A stretch of 64,000 nt of DNA from Ophiostoma sp. CBS 140.51. Lineage: Eukaryota; Ascomycota; Sordariomycetes; Ophiostomatales; Ophiostomataceae. The notes beneath the pieces are model-generated. The model saw nothing but the letters and a program-made list of their open reading frames with translations, was not told the DNA's origin and searched no databases. Shown here piece after piece: positions 18,055 through 30,300 of the stretch (positions are counted from its first letter, which is position 1; the number at the start of each line of letters is the position of its first letter). The position numbers and the translations under genes are program-made. The stretch lies in the NCBI GenBank assembly GCA_029298735.1, contig JANSLP010000118.1, forward strand, positions 1-64,000, given 5' to 3'.

Positions 18055-18814
18055 AGACTGGTCGACGAAGACGGACGATGAAGAGCAGCCGACGACGAGC
18101 CAACGAAGCGACCATTCGAAACCAAAATCCCGATGGCAATGGCGATACATACGACACTCGTCAGACGGACACATGGACCATAAGCCTGGTCTACGGACAA
18201 CATTGCGACACGGAACGCGAGGCTAGGAGTTCGCCAAAAGGAGAGACGATCAAGTTGACGGGCGATGTTCTCTCACCATTTACAATTTTGTGATCCCTGC
18301 GGCCATTTGTTTATATCATGGGTATTCTTTTGCTTTTCTTTATATTTTAACAACGGCAGACCGTTGTAGCGGCGTTGGTGCGACCAAATACAAAAGGAGA
18401 TCTGAAGCGATACGCAGTTCCAGTGGCTACGTGAGAAGTCCAATTACTACGGCTATTACGACACGATACGGCGACAATATCACAGCATAAATCACACGAT
18501 ATACAGCCCTGTTGAGGACGTCTACATACCTGGTCCCAGCTCAACAGACAGGCCGTAGGGCAAGTCTGTCTTTCTGAGTCGAGCGGCCTGGTAGAAAATG
18601 TTCAGCAAACAGAGTCAAGTAAAGTAGATAGTGATTGTGTATTCAAGAGGCTCATACTTTTTTGAGATTGGTAATAGTGTCCGTCGTTGTCCGTCTTCGT
18701 CCTATTAAATCAACGCGCGCTAGAAAGCAAAGTAAATGTGTCCGAAGGACTGTAGACCTTTGGTCCAAGGAGACTGAGAGAACTTCGGCCTCGTCTCGTC
18801 TCGCCTCGTCTTTT
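18055..18814. other. Convergent intergenic region with a possible orphan exon
   Basis: 760 bp between the end of SmG and the end of the Dim1 exon. Most is 3' untranslated sequence. On the minus strand, 18587-18522 reads as an exon-like stretch (ARLRKTDLPYGLSVELGPGM, then TAG) directly behind a good CTACCAG acceptor, and the codons GGT ATG T also form a GTATGT donor. A possible intron of about 80 bases would precede it. No parent gene can be identified; a 3'-UTR intron of the Dim1 transcript is one explanation. Confidence 0.35.
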
Positions 18815-19029
18815 CTAGTACTGATGCCGTGTCGAGTAGTCCTTGGGCGCGTTGACGAGACCACGGCCCTTCTTGCCACCGCGGTAGACGACCTCGATAA
18901 TGTCAATGAGGTCCTGTTTGTCCTCAATCACAAAGTTGATTTTGTTGTTGTTGCCGGTGCCGAGATCGATCATCATGTGCTTGTTGCGCCAGAAGAACAT
19001 CATAGTGCAAGTGTCGTAGAGTTCGTACA
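18815..19029 (-). CDS. dim1: C-terminal exon of Dim1/Dib1 (U5 snRNP 15-kDa protein); 5' part not found
   Basis: This exon codes for the C-terminal half (about 70 of the usual 143 residues) of Dim1, the thioredoxin-fold component of the U5 and tri-snRNP. Recognisable parts are YELYDTCTMMFFWRNKHMM, DLGTGNNNKIN, EDKQDLIDIIE and the end PKDYSTRHQY. It starts after a good acceptor (CTGACTGTCTAG) in the phase that would complete the conserved Met codon of ...NKMYELYD. However, no exon for the N-terminal half, which normally carries LVVIRFG and VPDFN, could be found on the minus strand between this acceptor and the next gene at 19797. The exon is intact and shows no stop or frameshift. It could be a broken copy, a gene with a very distant first exon, or an assembly join. 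Confidence 0.75.
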
Positions 19030-19030
19030 C

Positions 19031-19796
19031 TAGACAGTCAGCGACCGTTTTTCTGGATTACCGCATTCTCATCACCCATTTCATGTCATTCATCAACTCG
19101 TGGCTTTCATTATGAGAGTAATCTCATCACGGTTACACATGGCATCCGAGTCTGACATCACATATCAGAGAGGGTAAGTGAGAAGGGAAGAGAGTGAGCG
19201 GTATTTATTCATTTATATACAGGCCGTCTCCTCGGCTCTTTGAGTTCTTACCAAAAGATAATCATGTTGTACATCATCTCATCACTGGTCTTCATTTCCC
19301 TTCCATTTCGATTATCTCGGTATCTTTGGGAATGTGTGCAACAGGTAAGTTTTCATATATATGCGTTCTTTCTGTTTTATTCATCAAAAATGTCGTTAAG
19401 AGAGGCTCAAAAAAGCTCAGAAGCTCCAAAGATATGCTGAAAACAAAAGAGGCGAACAAACGCACAAATATAAGGCAAGGCCAATGATATCAAGAAAAGA
19501 AAGTGCCTCCGCAATGCGAGCAAGCAAAGAAAGAGAAACGAAGAAAAAAGGTATCAAAAATAGTGCAGGACAAAAGAAGCAAAAAAGCAAGAAGAGACGA
19601 GGACAAAAAACCAACATTAAAAACGCAATGCTAATCGCAAGTAATAACGGTGAGAACAGAAAAACAGAAAGAGGTATATCATCATCTTCAGCCACTCCCC
19701 AAAAAACTTGACATGAAAGCAGAAAAGCGGAAAAAAAGGACGAAAAAAGAGCAAAGGAGGAGAGAGGTGGGGAGGAGATTGAGAGACTGGCCCGGC
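19031..19796. other. Region upstream of the Dim1 exon
   Basis: 766 bp in which the first exons of Dim1 would be expected. It is AT-rich and purine-rich on the plus strand (19380-19760 especially), and three-frame reading of the minus strand shows no Dim1-like peptide. It also contains the 3' flank of the PH-domain gene. Confidence 0.6.
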
Positions 19797-22419
19797 TTAC
19801 AAGAAGCCGCCCTCGTTGCTGATGACGCTCACACTACCACGCCAGCCACAGCGCTCGGCGGCGGGCGGCGGGGCAGGCGGGGAGGTCAGGCGCGACGATG
19901 TCGAGCTGCTGTGCTGGTGGCCGTGGCCGTTGGTGCTGCTGCTAAAGCTGTAGCCGTGCTTCTCGCTGCGCGGGCTGCTCAAACCAAGGGCAGCAGACTC
20001 TGTGTCGGCGGCGGCCTCGTGGATCACACTGCCGCTGCCACTCATGTTGCCGCTGCCGCTGTTGCTACTGGCATTGGTCTGCACGAGCAACAAGCTGCTC
20101 GTGCTGCTGCTCAGCCGCTTGGTGAAGTCGGTGAAGCTGAGACGCTTGGGGCTCGAGGCGGACTGGCGCTTGTCGAGTGGCAGCGAAGCCAAGTTGCCAG
20201 CAGCCACAGACGCCGCCGCAGCGGCGGCCGCCTTGGCCTTCATCTCGTCGACTTTGCTAAAGGTCGACGAGCGCGGCAGGGGCGGCGGAGACGACGGCGA
20301 GATTGGTGACATGGCATTGCCACGGTGCTGCGAATGACGGTTGGTGTTGCTGCCGCTGTTGCCGGCCGCCACAATGTTGTTAATATTGAGGGCGGCGAGT
20401 TGCGGCTGGCTGTGTGTCCGCTGAGCAATCGCGGGCCGGTTGCGGGAGTAGCCCGTTTGCGGGCGGAGAATGGGCTCCTGCTGGTACATCTGGTTGGTGG
20501 AAGGGAAGTAGCCATCGTTGAGCGTCTTGAGGGTCTGCGTATCATAGTCGAGGAAGCCCTCGTTGCGTGTCTTGGGCGTCAGCGTACGACGAGCCTCGCG
20601 ATCCGACTCCCGGCTACGGCCTGCGATAATGAAATCGAGTGCACGCCGGGCGTTAGGTGCAATGTCAACAGCCGGATCCAAGTGGTCACCAGATCGCAGA
20701 CTGGAGCTGTCAGCCCGCCGCCCGTTCCGTCTCAGGAACTGACTGTTGACAAAACCATCGTCGTCGCTGTCAACACTGCCGACAGCCTCGCTATCGTCAT
20801 TATCGTCCTCATCCTCAGCCTCAGCATCCTTCTCCACGTCGTCAGAGTCATCAGAGTCGTCATCGAGATCCCAGCCACTCTTAGGCTGCGTCTCAGGGCG
20901 GCCCACCATCGGCGCCGTTGTAGCGCTCCGCTTGATATCCGAAGCAGCCACGGCCTGGCGCAGACGCTTCCGCTCATCGACCTCACGCATCAGAGCATCG
21001 AAGCGGGCCAGCGACGTCAGCTTGTCCTCGCCTGGGATAACCTCACGGTCAGAGCCAGGAATGAAGCGCATCTGGAACGCACGGTCCAAGATGGTCTCTC
21101 TCGGTGCGGGCGGCGAACTGGAGCTGATGGTACCAGCGCCGTTGCTGGCACTGGGCGACGGAGCAGGCAGACCTGCAGTGACGGTCATGGGCAGAGGCGG
21201 CTGTGAGCTGATACTATCGCGGCCACGGACGGGTGAGCTAAGCGTCGAGGACCGGCCCTGAGCGGTGGTCCAGCCCTCCACAAAGTCGCCAGAGAACTCA
21301 TTGACCGTGGTGGCTGGTGAGGGCAAGTCGGCTGGGCGGTTCTGGAAGAAGGGCAGAGTGAAGTTGTTGTTGTTGCTACTGCTGCTGCTGTAGCCGGGAG
21401 TTGTGACATGCGGCGGGAGATTGGAGCTTGTGTGTGAGAGATCGCTGCGGCGAGAGCGCAGGCTGGGGGATTCAGAGTATGTCTTGGGCCGGTCCCGTTC
21501 GCGCTCTCTACTCGAGTAAGTTTGAGATGTTTGTGTGGTTTGGTTGGAAGCCTTGTGGCTAAGGGCATTTGTCCGCCCACTAGCATTGCCACTGCCCGGT
21601 CGTGGAGCGTACTGGCTCTGGGGTGTCGTCTGCTGGTACTGGAAGGACGAGAACTCGGACTGGTCGCCACGGCTTCGTTGTGAGGACGCAAAGGGGTTCA
21701 CAAAGGTAGGCGATGCTGGCGTGACAGGACTCAGCGGGCCGTTTCCGTTGTGCAAGGGCAGCGGTGCAGATGGCGTAGACGCGCCGAGCTGCAGCATCAA
21801 AGTCTGGATAAAGCGGCACCATTCCTGGAGGATGTTCTTCTGAGGGCAGTCCTCGGCAGGGCGGAACCAGAGGGTCGATGGCGAGGTTTCCTTGGTCGTC
21901 GTGAGGCCGGCTGTGCGACTCGATCGTCGTTTGCGGAGTTTGTCCGTTATGGGATCGGGCGAGACATTGATAACGAGCGTGGGTAGGACCGGGCCTTGTT
22001 TGCGGTGGGCGAGCATCTGCACCTGGCAGTCGGTGATGGAGCTAATGGCGTGCTGTTGGATAGGTTCCCAGTCACCCTGCGAAAGTTAGCTTGGCAAGTA
22101 CAAGGAAATATGAAGAGAGAGGACCTACCTTGCTCTTGAAGACAGAGAGAAACATGTTCTCAGGGAAAAGACTCGCCGGGCTTCGTGGTGTTGCTACCCG
22201 CGGCGGCGGTTGTTGACCACGAGCACTGGACGCCGACGATTTGGACGGCGCAATCGAAGAGGAAGAGGAAGACGAGCCGGCATGTGACGATTGTTGCCGT
22301 TGCTGCTGCACACGCTGCTTGGCGTCTGAGGGGTCGGCCACGACGACATAGCGAGCCTTCCAGATGGCGCGGCCTATAATGGTCCCCCGGTCTGGGGGAA
22401 CATGCAGTATTCCCTCCAT
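19797..22419 (-). CDS. PH-domain fungal protein with long disordered region
   Basis: Exons 22419-22129 and 22076-19797 join in phase 0 across a 52-base intron (GTAGGT donor, GCTAAC branch, GCAG acceptor), giving 856 residues. The N-terminus (MEGILHVPPDRGTIIGRAIW, then KARYVVVADP) and the post-intron piece ending in LWFRPAEDCPQKNILQEWCR form a split pleckstrin-homology-like domain, with a Ser-rich insertion of about 60 residues between its strands. After about residue 200 the protein is Ser/Pro/Gln-rich and probably disordered, with acidic runs (DDDSDDSDDVEKDAEAEDED) and a DRAFQMRFIPG segment followed by EVIPGEDKLTSLARFDALMREV that looks folded. A role in membrane-linked signalling or polarity is plausible from the architecture but not shown. 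More than 11 kb of DNA without genes lies upstream. Confidence 0.75.
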
Positions 22420-24300
22420 GGCGAAGGATGTGAAGGTGGGCGGAAAGGAGGGTGTTATATGAGGTGCGAAAGATGAAGATAGCCTCTCAGGGTTGGTGAA
22501 GAGATGAGAGGACTGTGGTGATAATTAACGTCTTCGGGACGAAAGCATGGTGCACGAAATGGACTCGATCCGCTGGACGAAACTGGGTGAGGAGAGAAAG
22601 AGAGTGGCGGAGAAAGAGAGACCCCGAGAAGTCAAGGCCGGTCGTCAAGCAAACAGTCGGCCGGTTGAAGCCGAGTCGGAGTGTCTGTTTGTGTTGTCAC
22701 CGAATTTGTTGTGTCGTTGAGATCGAGGCAAAGCAAATCTGATGAGATGAGACGAGATAGCGGCAAGAGAAAGGCGTCTAGTCGAGAACGAGCGAGTTTG
22801 AATCTGAGCTTCCGAAACTGAGAATGAGGAGAGAAAGGATCGAGAACAATTGTGAGAATGTGAAAAAAGAAACCAAGAAGTCGAGAGGTCAAAGGTGAAG
22901 AAAAGGTGAAAAGGAGGATAATGAAAACAACAGGCTTGAGGCAGGATATGGGGACAGGCAATCCAGTCTAGCAGAGCTAACGCGTAAGGAAATACTAGAA
23001 CAGGCGGAGTCGAGCTGGAATTGCGCGCGGGTTGAGACTGGAAATTGGCCAGGAGTGAGGTTTCGTGAAGTTGTTGAACAAGATGCAAGCAAGAAGAGAG
23101 AGAAGAAGGGACAAGGTGAGAATAGGGAGAAGCAGAAAAAGAGGTGAACCACAAAAAAGATTCCTTCAGCCGCTCGCCGTGGAAGTAACGACGGGGTGTG
23201 CAAGAATGGAGGCAAGAGCCACAGAGACAGGGAAAAGCGAAAGCAGCAGGAGCAGCAAGAAACGTGCAATTGCATATAGACAGGGAAAGTGCTATGGATG
23301 GAGAACGGGAGTGACCTGTGGAGTTACCTGCGAATTACGACGGATGGGGCGTACGGGGCGGCGCTGGTTAGGGGCTCCACGCTGCAATCATACTCAGAGA
23401 CGCCGCCAGAAGCAGAAGAACAAATGCGTCAGGGGAAGAAGAAATAATAAATAATAAATAAATTCGATAAAATAATAAATCGACAAATCGATTAATTGAA
23501 TTGAGTAAACGATCTGGCAAATCGATAAAATCAGGGGAGGGAAAGAGCAGCGCAGCGTTCCAGAGCAAGACAAGGAAGGAGCATCTGCACTGTGAGGCAG
23601 CTCTTGCTTTCTTTTGGCAACAGTCTCTTCATATTCAATTTTTCATTATTCTCTTTTTTTCGTCTTTTTCTTCTTCTTTTTTTCGGCCTCATTTCCCCCC
23701 CTTTATTCTCTTACTCTCCCTGCCGCCACCCGTAACCGCACGAACTGGACGGAAAAAAGAAGCTAGAAAGCGAACAACCACGATGGAAGGCCGAAAAGGC
23801 GTCCTGGCGTCCAGCCAGGGACAAGCCCTCCACACCCTCAGAGCGGCCCCAAGACACTTAAGACAACCCAAAAGATACCCAAGACACTGTCAAAAAGCCA
23901 CTAAAACCGCCGAGACCGCCACCTGGGCGGGACGAACTCTCCACCTGCACGCGCCGTGAATAATACCCACCAAAGCAGAAAGCCGTCCCTAATGCGTGTA
24001 AGGACTGGTCGAAGCTTGGCCGTCGCCGCTTTTCGCCTCTCTGGCTCGTTCCTCCCTTGCCTGGCTCGACTTGGTGCCCGTCAGCCCCTAGAAAATTGGA
24101 AAACTACTTTTTTCTTGTTTTCTCCTTCTAAATTCTCTTAATTCTTCCGCCCTCCCGTTTAATGCTCCTTCCGATCGCCATCGACCAAGCCCACTTGGGG
24201 GCATTTTGGGGGCATTTTAGGGAAGGAGAGACTGAGAAGCTGAAGCGCTCGGGCGAGTCTAGTAAAACCCACCGCGCGACGGGCCAGAGCTCAGTCTGAG
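22420..24300. promoter_or_regulatory. Proximal upstream region of the PH-domain gene
   Basis: From about 22500 to 23450 the plus strand is strongly purine-rich, so the minus strand carries nearly a kilobase of CT-rich sequence of the type seen in fungal leaders and promoters. At about 23600-24170 the skew reverses. A GGGGGCATTTT direct repeat is present near 24196-24220. No coding region could be supported. Confidence 0.45.
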
Positions 24301-27300
24301 CATCGCTATTCCACCTGCCTGTTAGTAGTTACCTATTTTGCACTATTACATGAAGCTGAGAAACCGGCTGTCGCGAGGAGGTCATCAGAGCGAGTCGAGC
24401 TCTGTCAAATTACTAGTCGAATCGGCCGAGGTTCAGCTTTGACACTGGACGGCGTGACCGAGCGATGACCGGTCCGCGCCTTTGCGCAACGTTGTTATTG
24501 ACGCGAACAGTAACGAGACTGAAAAGGTTATTCGGTAATACGAGCCTACATTTTATGTATCTTACGGTTATGTATGTACGGAGTACCACGAAAAGTCTTC
24601 ACGATGATCGCGCCTTCCTAAAGTGTCGTCAATATTGAACTCACCGTGGAGAGAATTGGGAAAGAGGCACACAAAATCATGCATGCAAGGGTCAGGGAGC
24701 GTTCGCTCCTTCCCTGTTCCTGACCACTTTGTGTCCCTGGAATTTTGTCTGGTTCTGGTTCTTGTTCCTGACCCTCGTTCGCTCTTTCTTTGGGAGGCAT
24801 TTCTCATTTATCCCACTTTGCAAAGGCACATGCATTGAATGTTTTTGGCAGACTAGATCATAAATTCCATTACAGCATCGTATTGATCTTCGTTTTTCTT
24901 GAAGTGTCTTGTCTTGCATATCGTTCTTTTGTCTCGTCCCTTCTTTTTGAATTCAAAGAGACTGAAGAAAAAGAGAAAAAAGGCCTTGGCGGGCCCTGTC
25001 ACAGCCAGTGCCAGGGGAAAGAGCCCCACAAATCATCTAGCGCAGATCGGGCAGACCAAAACACCCTTCTCCTTCTCAGTCCAAGTCTTTTTTGTGTTTT
25101 TGTGCAGGACAAAAAAAGGGGAAAGAGCGACCACCAACAGACACAGCAGCAGCAGACCAAACAGCGGCAGGGATGCTGCCCCTGAACACGGGTACCTGGG
25201 CCTTGCGATGGACCAACAAGAGGGAAAGAACAAAAAACCCTGGGATGGATGCAACATCAAAAGTTGAAGCGAAGGTGTGCGTGTCCGATGTTCATGCTGC
25301 AACCCTCGCCCGGGTCAGAGGCAAGCACGAAAAGAAAGTGGCAAAAGGGACTGTCATAAAATAACCCTTGGACGTGTTGTCAAACAAAACAAAAAGGCGA
25401 GAACAGACCAACAGGAAGCGAGGGATAGACAGTCATTGCGCACAGCACGCACAGCAAACCTTGCACGGAGCGTTCCGTAACGGACTGTTGTAATAAGGGG
25501 GTAAGAAGCATACGAAAAAGAAAAGAAAAACCTACGAAACACAAAATACGGCGACGGCGACGACGGGAGCCACGGGAGGGACGGGAGGGAAAGACGAGGG
25601 GGACCTTGCACAAGGGATGCTGTTGTACTTTCATATCTGGAGCGTGGTATTGCGATATTACGAATATGAATAACAAGAGACGATGGTTCTCTCAGAGCTC
25701 ATAGAGAAGGAGGAGGACCCCCCACCTTGCCGCGGCACATTCACCGGGGCCATGCCGAAGAGGGACATGTACGACCGACGGGCGATGGCAGGCCAGGCCC
25801 CAAAACCCAAGGCCAAGCTATCAAAAAGGCAGTTTCTGACAGGACGGCAGAGGACGACAGAAAGAAAACAGCTAATGCAATGGTACCAGCGATACATACC
25901 GGCGAGAAGGGGATTGAATGCCGTCTTTGATACCGTTCTTGGTGGATGCCGAGCCGAGCGCGAGATATCAACGTTTCGTCATGATAAAAAAAATAAAAAG
26001 GGTCAGAGACACTTTAACAAAACCCTTTGTGGCACATTCCAGTCGAGAGGCAAAACTGGAGTCAACCTGAAGTTCGATTAGGACAGGTGACGCAGGCAAG
26101 GGAGACGAAACGCCACAGCATGCCAGTGAGCGAAGCCAGTGTAGGAGATTGAGGATGCATTCATCATCCAGCATCTAGTATCTGCGCAAGTTGCGTTGTG
26201 GCCGCCGTTGAGAAACCCGAAAACCGTTTCACTTATTTTTCTCACTCTTCTTTTCTTTCTTTTTCTCTCCTCCTCTTCCTTGTAAATGCAGCCAGCGTCG
26301 GACGGGGTGCATAATGCGGAAGCTGTATTTAATGCAGAAATGAAAGAGCAACGGTCTTTTTATGTGGCTATCAGACCTTGTTTCACTGAATTTTTCCAGC
26401 CATCTCGTTTCTTTTTTCTTCTGCGGTCCTTCTCCCGCATATCGTTGATCTTTTCTTGCTTCTTTTCTTGCTTCTCCTTGTTATTTCCTTCCGAGCCTCC
26501 CCATCTTCACCGCCGATCCAGGGAGAGAAACAATGGAGTTTTCTTTTTTGTGGCGGATTTTGACGGGGTAGCATTGACAGGTCCGAAAAAGTGAGTGATA
26601 TTCGAAGAAAGGAACTGAGAAGGCAAGAGAGACAAAAAGATGGAGTAAAAAGAAGAGGAGAAGGAGAATCCCTAAAAGCAAGCCAAGACGGTTGCAAAAC
26701 GGCTAACGCAAGGGAAAAAGAAGGGGCACGATGCAGACGAAGCAGACAATAAGCAGCAGACAACAGAAAAATGCAAGACATCCAAATAGAAGAACGCTGA
26801 AAACATTCCCCAGTTAGCAGTGGAGGGGCCGCTAGAAGCACATACTGTCAAATCCAAGACAAATAAAACGGGCGAATGCTACTCTGCAACGGGGGCTGGC
26901 TGTGGGCATTGGTATTGGCGTTGCGGACGATGCACGTCGGACAACGGACAATGAACAACAGACAACGGGCAGCTCGCAGCGGCCAAGAAAAAAGTGAACA
27001 AGAAGATGGAGGGCATAACAGACAAGACGATATGCAAATCTCCCTTGATGCACGAGAGAGGAGACGAGAAGGCCGCCGGTGGACACTGGAGGGGAATCAA
27101 TGAGGGGAAAAGGGAAGGGAAAAGAAAAGAAAGTGGAAAGCTTCTCAATCTCAAGCACGACACTGGAAAAAAGCAAAGAAAAAGAAAAGAAACGGCAGCG
27201 AAACACACGACGAGACAATCACTGTGAGAGAGCGATCAATGATTTACAGTCAGAGCACTACAGAAACACACCAAAGCCCATCAGAACCGGAGGATAGCCA

Positions 27301-30300
27301 AAACGGGACAAGGCAGGTTCCTCACAAGGCCCGCTAGGAAGGAAATCTGCCACGGAGCCCGCCCATGAGAGTGAGCGATAGGGAGCGAACGATGACAAGA
27401 TATGGAGTCCGGAGTATCACTGGGCGGCTGGACTGGAAGAGACCAAGAGACCAAAGATCCTCGGACAAAAAGGAGAAACGAAAGGACGCAAACACCGCAA
27501 ACAGGATATTGACACAAAATGCAACACGATGTACGAAAACGCGCTGGGGGGCAGTTGATGTTATGCAGGTATCGGGGAAAAGGAGGCGGCAATGAGTGCA
27601 AGCGAGAGGTAAAAAAGACGAAAAATACGAGCCAAGAGGAGGAGACGTCAAGGAAGACGAAAAAGGAGAGCAGTTATAGTAAAAAGAGCGACACGATGAC
27701 CAGAATAGGGGTCAATAAAACGTAATCGAGAGGCAAAAATTCAGAAAAAGTGCAGAAAGACTGCATGCAAAGTATGGGGTGTTCAGGGTGTTGGAGACTG
27801 CTGAGGGTGTCGACAGTTGTTTGACGGCGTCAATATCGCTCTGTTTGTTGGCAGAAGACAGGCACAAGAGAGGCAGAGAGAGGATTTGAGGGTGTGCTGG
27901 GAGCTCCACTTGGGCGGGTCTGCCATGTGCAGTTCTGTTGGCATCGATGCGAAGGTCTCGGCAGCGATAGGGGCTCTTTCTCTTTTCCCTCTCTCTTTCA
28001 TGCCTTGACCACTTGGAAACGACAAGACGTCGTGGGAGACGAGGGTGCAGATTGAATGTGCAGACAGGTGCAGAGAAGGAACGAGGGAAACATGCAAGGG
28101 GCGCATTCCACGGAAGCCAGCCGACGCCAATTGACAAGCCCAATGCAACTCTGGAAAGCACACAGGAAGGACGCTGGACAGAGAGGTGGAAAGGTCGCCA
28201 GGCTGCACCTTCCCTGCACTGCACGGATACGGGGAAGAGAATCCAGTGAAATCCGCACGACGCGCCGGGTTTGGAGAACAGGAAGGGACGAACGAGAGAA
28301 GAGGGACGTGGCTCTGGGAAGGAACAAACCAGGCTTTGCTGCATGCAGAGCAGGCGCCAAGAACAAAGGTGTGCCTGTGTGTTGGCAAGGTCAAAATCGA
28401 AAAGGTCAAGGCGCAAATGTGGAGGAAGGTGCATCCAGAGAAAAAGAGGGAAAGTGCAATGGAGAACAACATCGACAGCTCCCACAAAAAACACAGACCG
28501 TCTTTTTCTCTTCCTCGGTGTGTGCACCGCGAACAGTGTTCCTTTTCTGGTCAATGCTCCTTCTGTTGCAGTGCAAGTTGAGTCGGTGTCCATCGCTCCC
28601 TATCTCTCTGTCCCCATCGGTTCGTCACCTTGTCACCTTGAGAGTGAGAGACTTCATGCTCCATAGGCTCAGAGGAACGCTAGCATTGAACATGGAGACA
28701 CGAAAATGCTAAGATACAAAAAGCACCGCCAAAAAGCTAGACAATCGGGCCCACTTGACCCCAAAGAAGCACTTCTGTTTGGGGCTCCGTGCATAAGGAA
28801 GAGGAACGGCCCCTGTCAGAAGGAGGAGGAACCCGACGAGCATGGAGAGAGACGCAAAATAGCAAGGGAAAAGGCAGGGAAAGCAGTGAACAGACAAGGG
28901 AAGACAGGCTCGACAGGCACCTGGGCACCACAAATAATTTTAAACAAGCGAGAACCCACGAAACCCAGCAGAACGAAACTCAAAAGACCCAAGAAATCAG
29001 ACGGACCCAAGGAAAGGATCCGACGACGGCAACACGCCGAGCACAGTCTTTTCCACGGAACGATGCTGTCTCTGGCAACATTGTTCGACGGGACGAGAAG
29101 TCAAGCATGGGAGGAACACACCATCCGACGGTGAAGCGAAAGGAGCCACGGCGTCTTACCCAATGAGGAGGCAAGATGAGGTTCGATGACAGCCACAATG
29201 GAGCCTTCACAAGAGCCATTGACGCCTGAGCGAAGTGAGAGAAACTAACCACAGGAAGAAGCTGAACATAGAATCGACGATCACTCGTCTGGTTACTGTG
29301 TACAAATCGATGTCAAATGTTCTGTGGGAGACTGAACGACAGCCACGACACTAGCGTTTGGTTTGGGCGCGCGTCGAGGCCCGCCAAAGGCGCAAAAGAA
29401 GACCCTAATGAGGAAACTAACGAAAGGCAAAACGGGGACTGGGCCCACGGGAAGCAGCGGGAAAGGGGAAGGGTAGCTTAAGATTCAAAATAGTTTCGGC
29501 GGAGGCCAAGCGGTCCAAGCTGGAGAAAAGAAGGAACTGTCGACGCCCGAGAAGGGTGTTTGTTGATCATTCATGAAGCCCTCGCCCGTTTTACCGTGCT
29601 GACGGAGAATGAGTTTATGAGAGAGTTGTTTTGATATGTCCTGCTCGTTCGGAGTCGGATCAACCGGACAGGCGACGACAGGGTCAGAGGCCATTAAATG
29701 GCCATTGCTTTTTCGTTCTGAGCACTATTTGTTTTGTTTCTCGAACACAGGCGCACGACAACAAGAACGTTGCATCGTCTACCCCGTATTTACGGCCGAC
29801 GGCCGTGGACGGACTCTCTCTTTAAAGAAATATTATATGGATCATCACTCTCCACCCGAGAGCATGGACACAGGTGAGATGGACGATCGTCAGCTGAGAA
29901 GAGAAGAGACGACGACGGACGACAACACACAAAAGACGGAGTGCCGTCCTCACGATCGGAAAGGCGGAGCAAGATTCAAGATGTAAAATACGGAGTTTCT
30001 CATTGACGTTCTGACAGCGGAAACCATCTTCCGTCTTACAGTATCATTGTGGCCTTTGATATCATCAGACTTTAATGCCAAGAATGGTGTAAGAGCAATA
30101 ACAGCACGTGAAAATAAATGAATAAGATCCAGTAAACCCCTTTGATAAAACGGCAGCCACAAAATCAAAACCCTGGTACTGGATGGAGCAACACGACAAG
30201 AAAAAAACCAAATGAGATGATACCAACACGGAGACTTAACAGAGGACAGCAGGATGAGCGGAATAAATGCGCTGAGTACTAAAGACGAGTGATTACGAAA

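Noticed and set aside
19240..19330. Minus-strand peptide with a DEMMYNM run, considered as a missing Dim1 exon
   Set aside because: Only a few residues resemble the Dim1 DEVLY region, the donor phase does not fit the next exon, and the rest of the N-terminus is absent.
27712..28593. 293-codon minus-strand open frame in the gene-free region
   Set aside because: No domain, no start context, and a composition explained by the local pyrimidine skew. Several other frames of similar quality overlap it.
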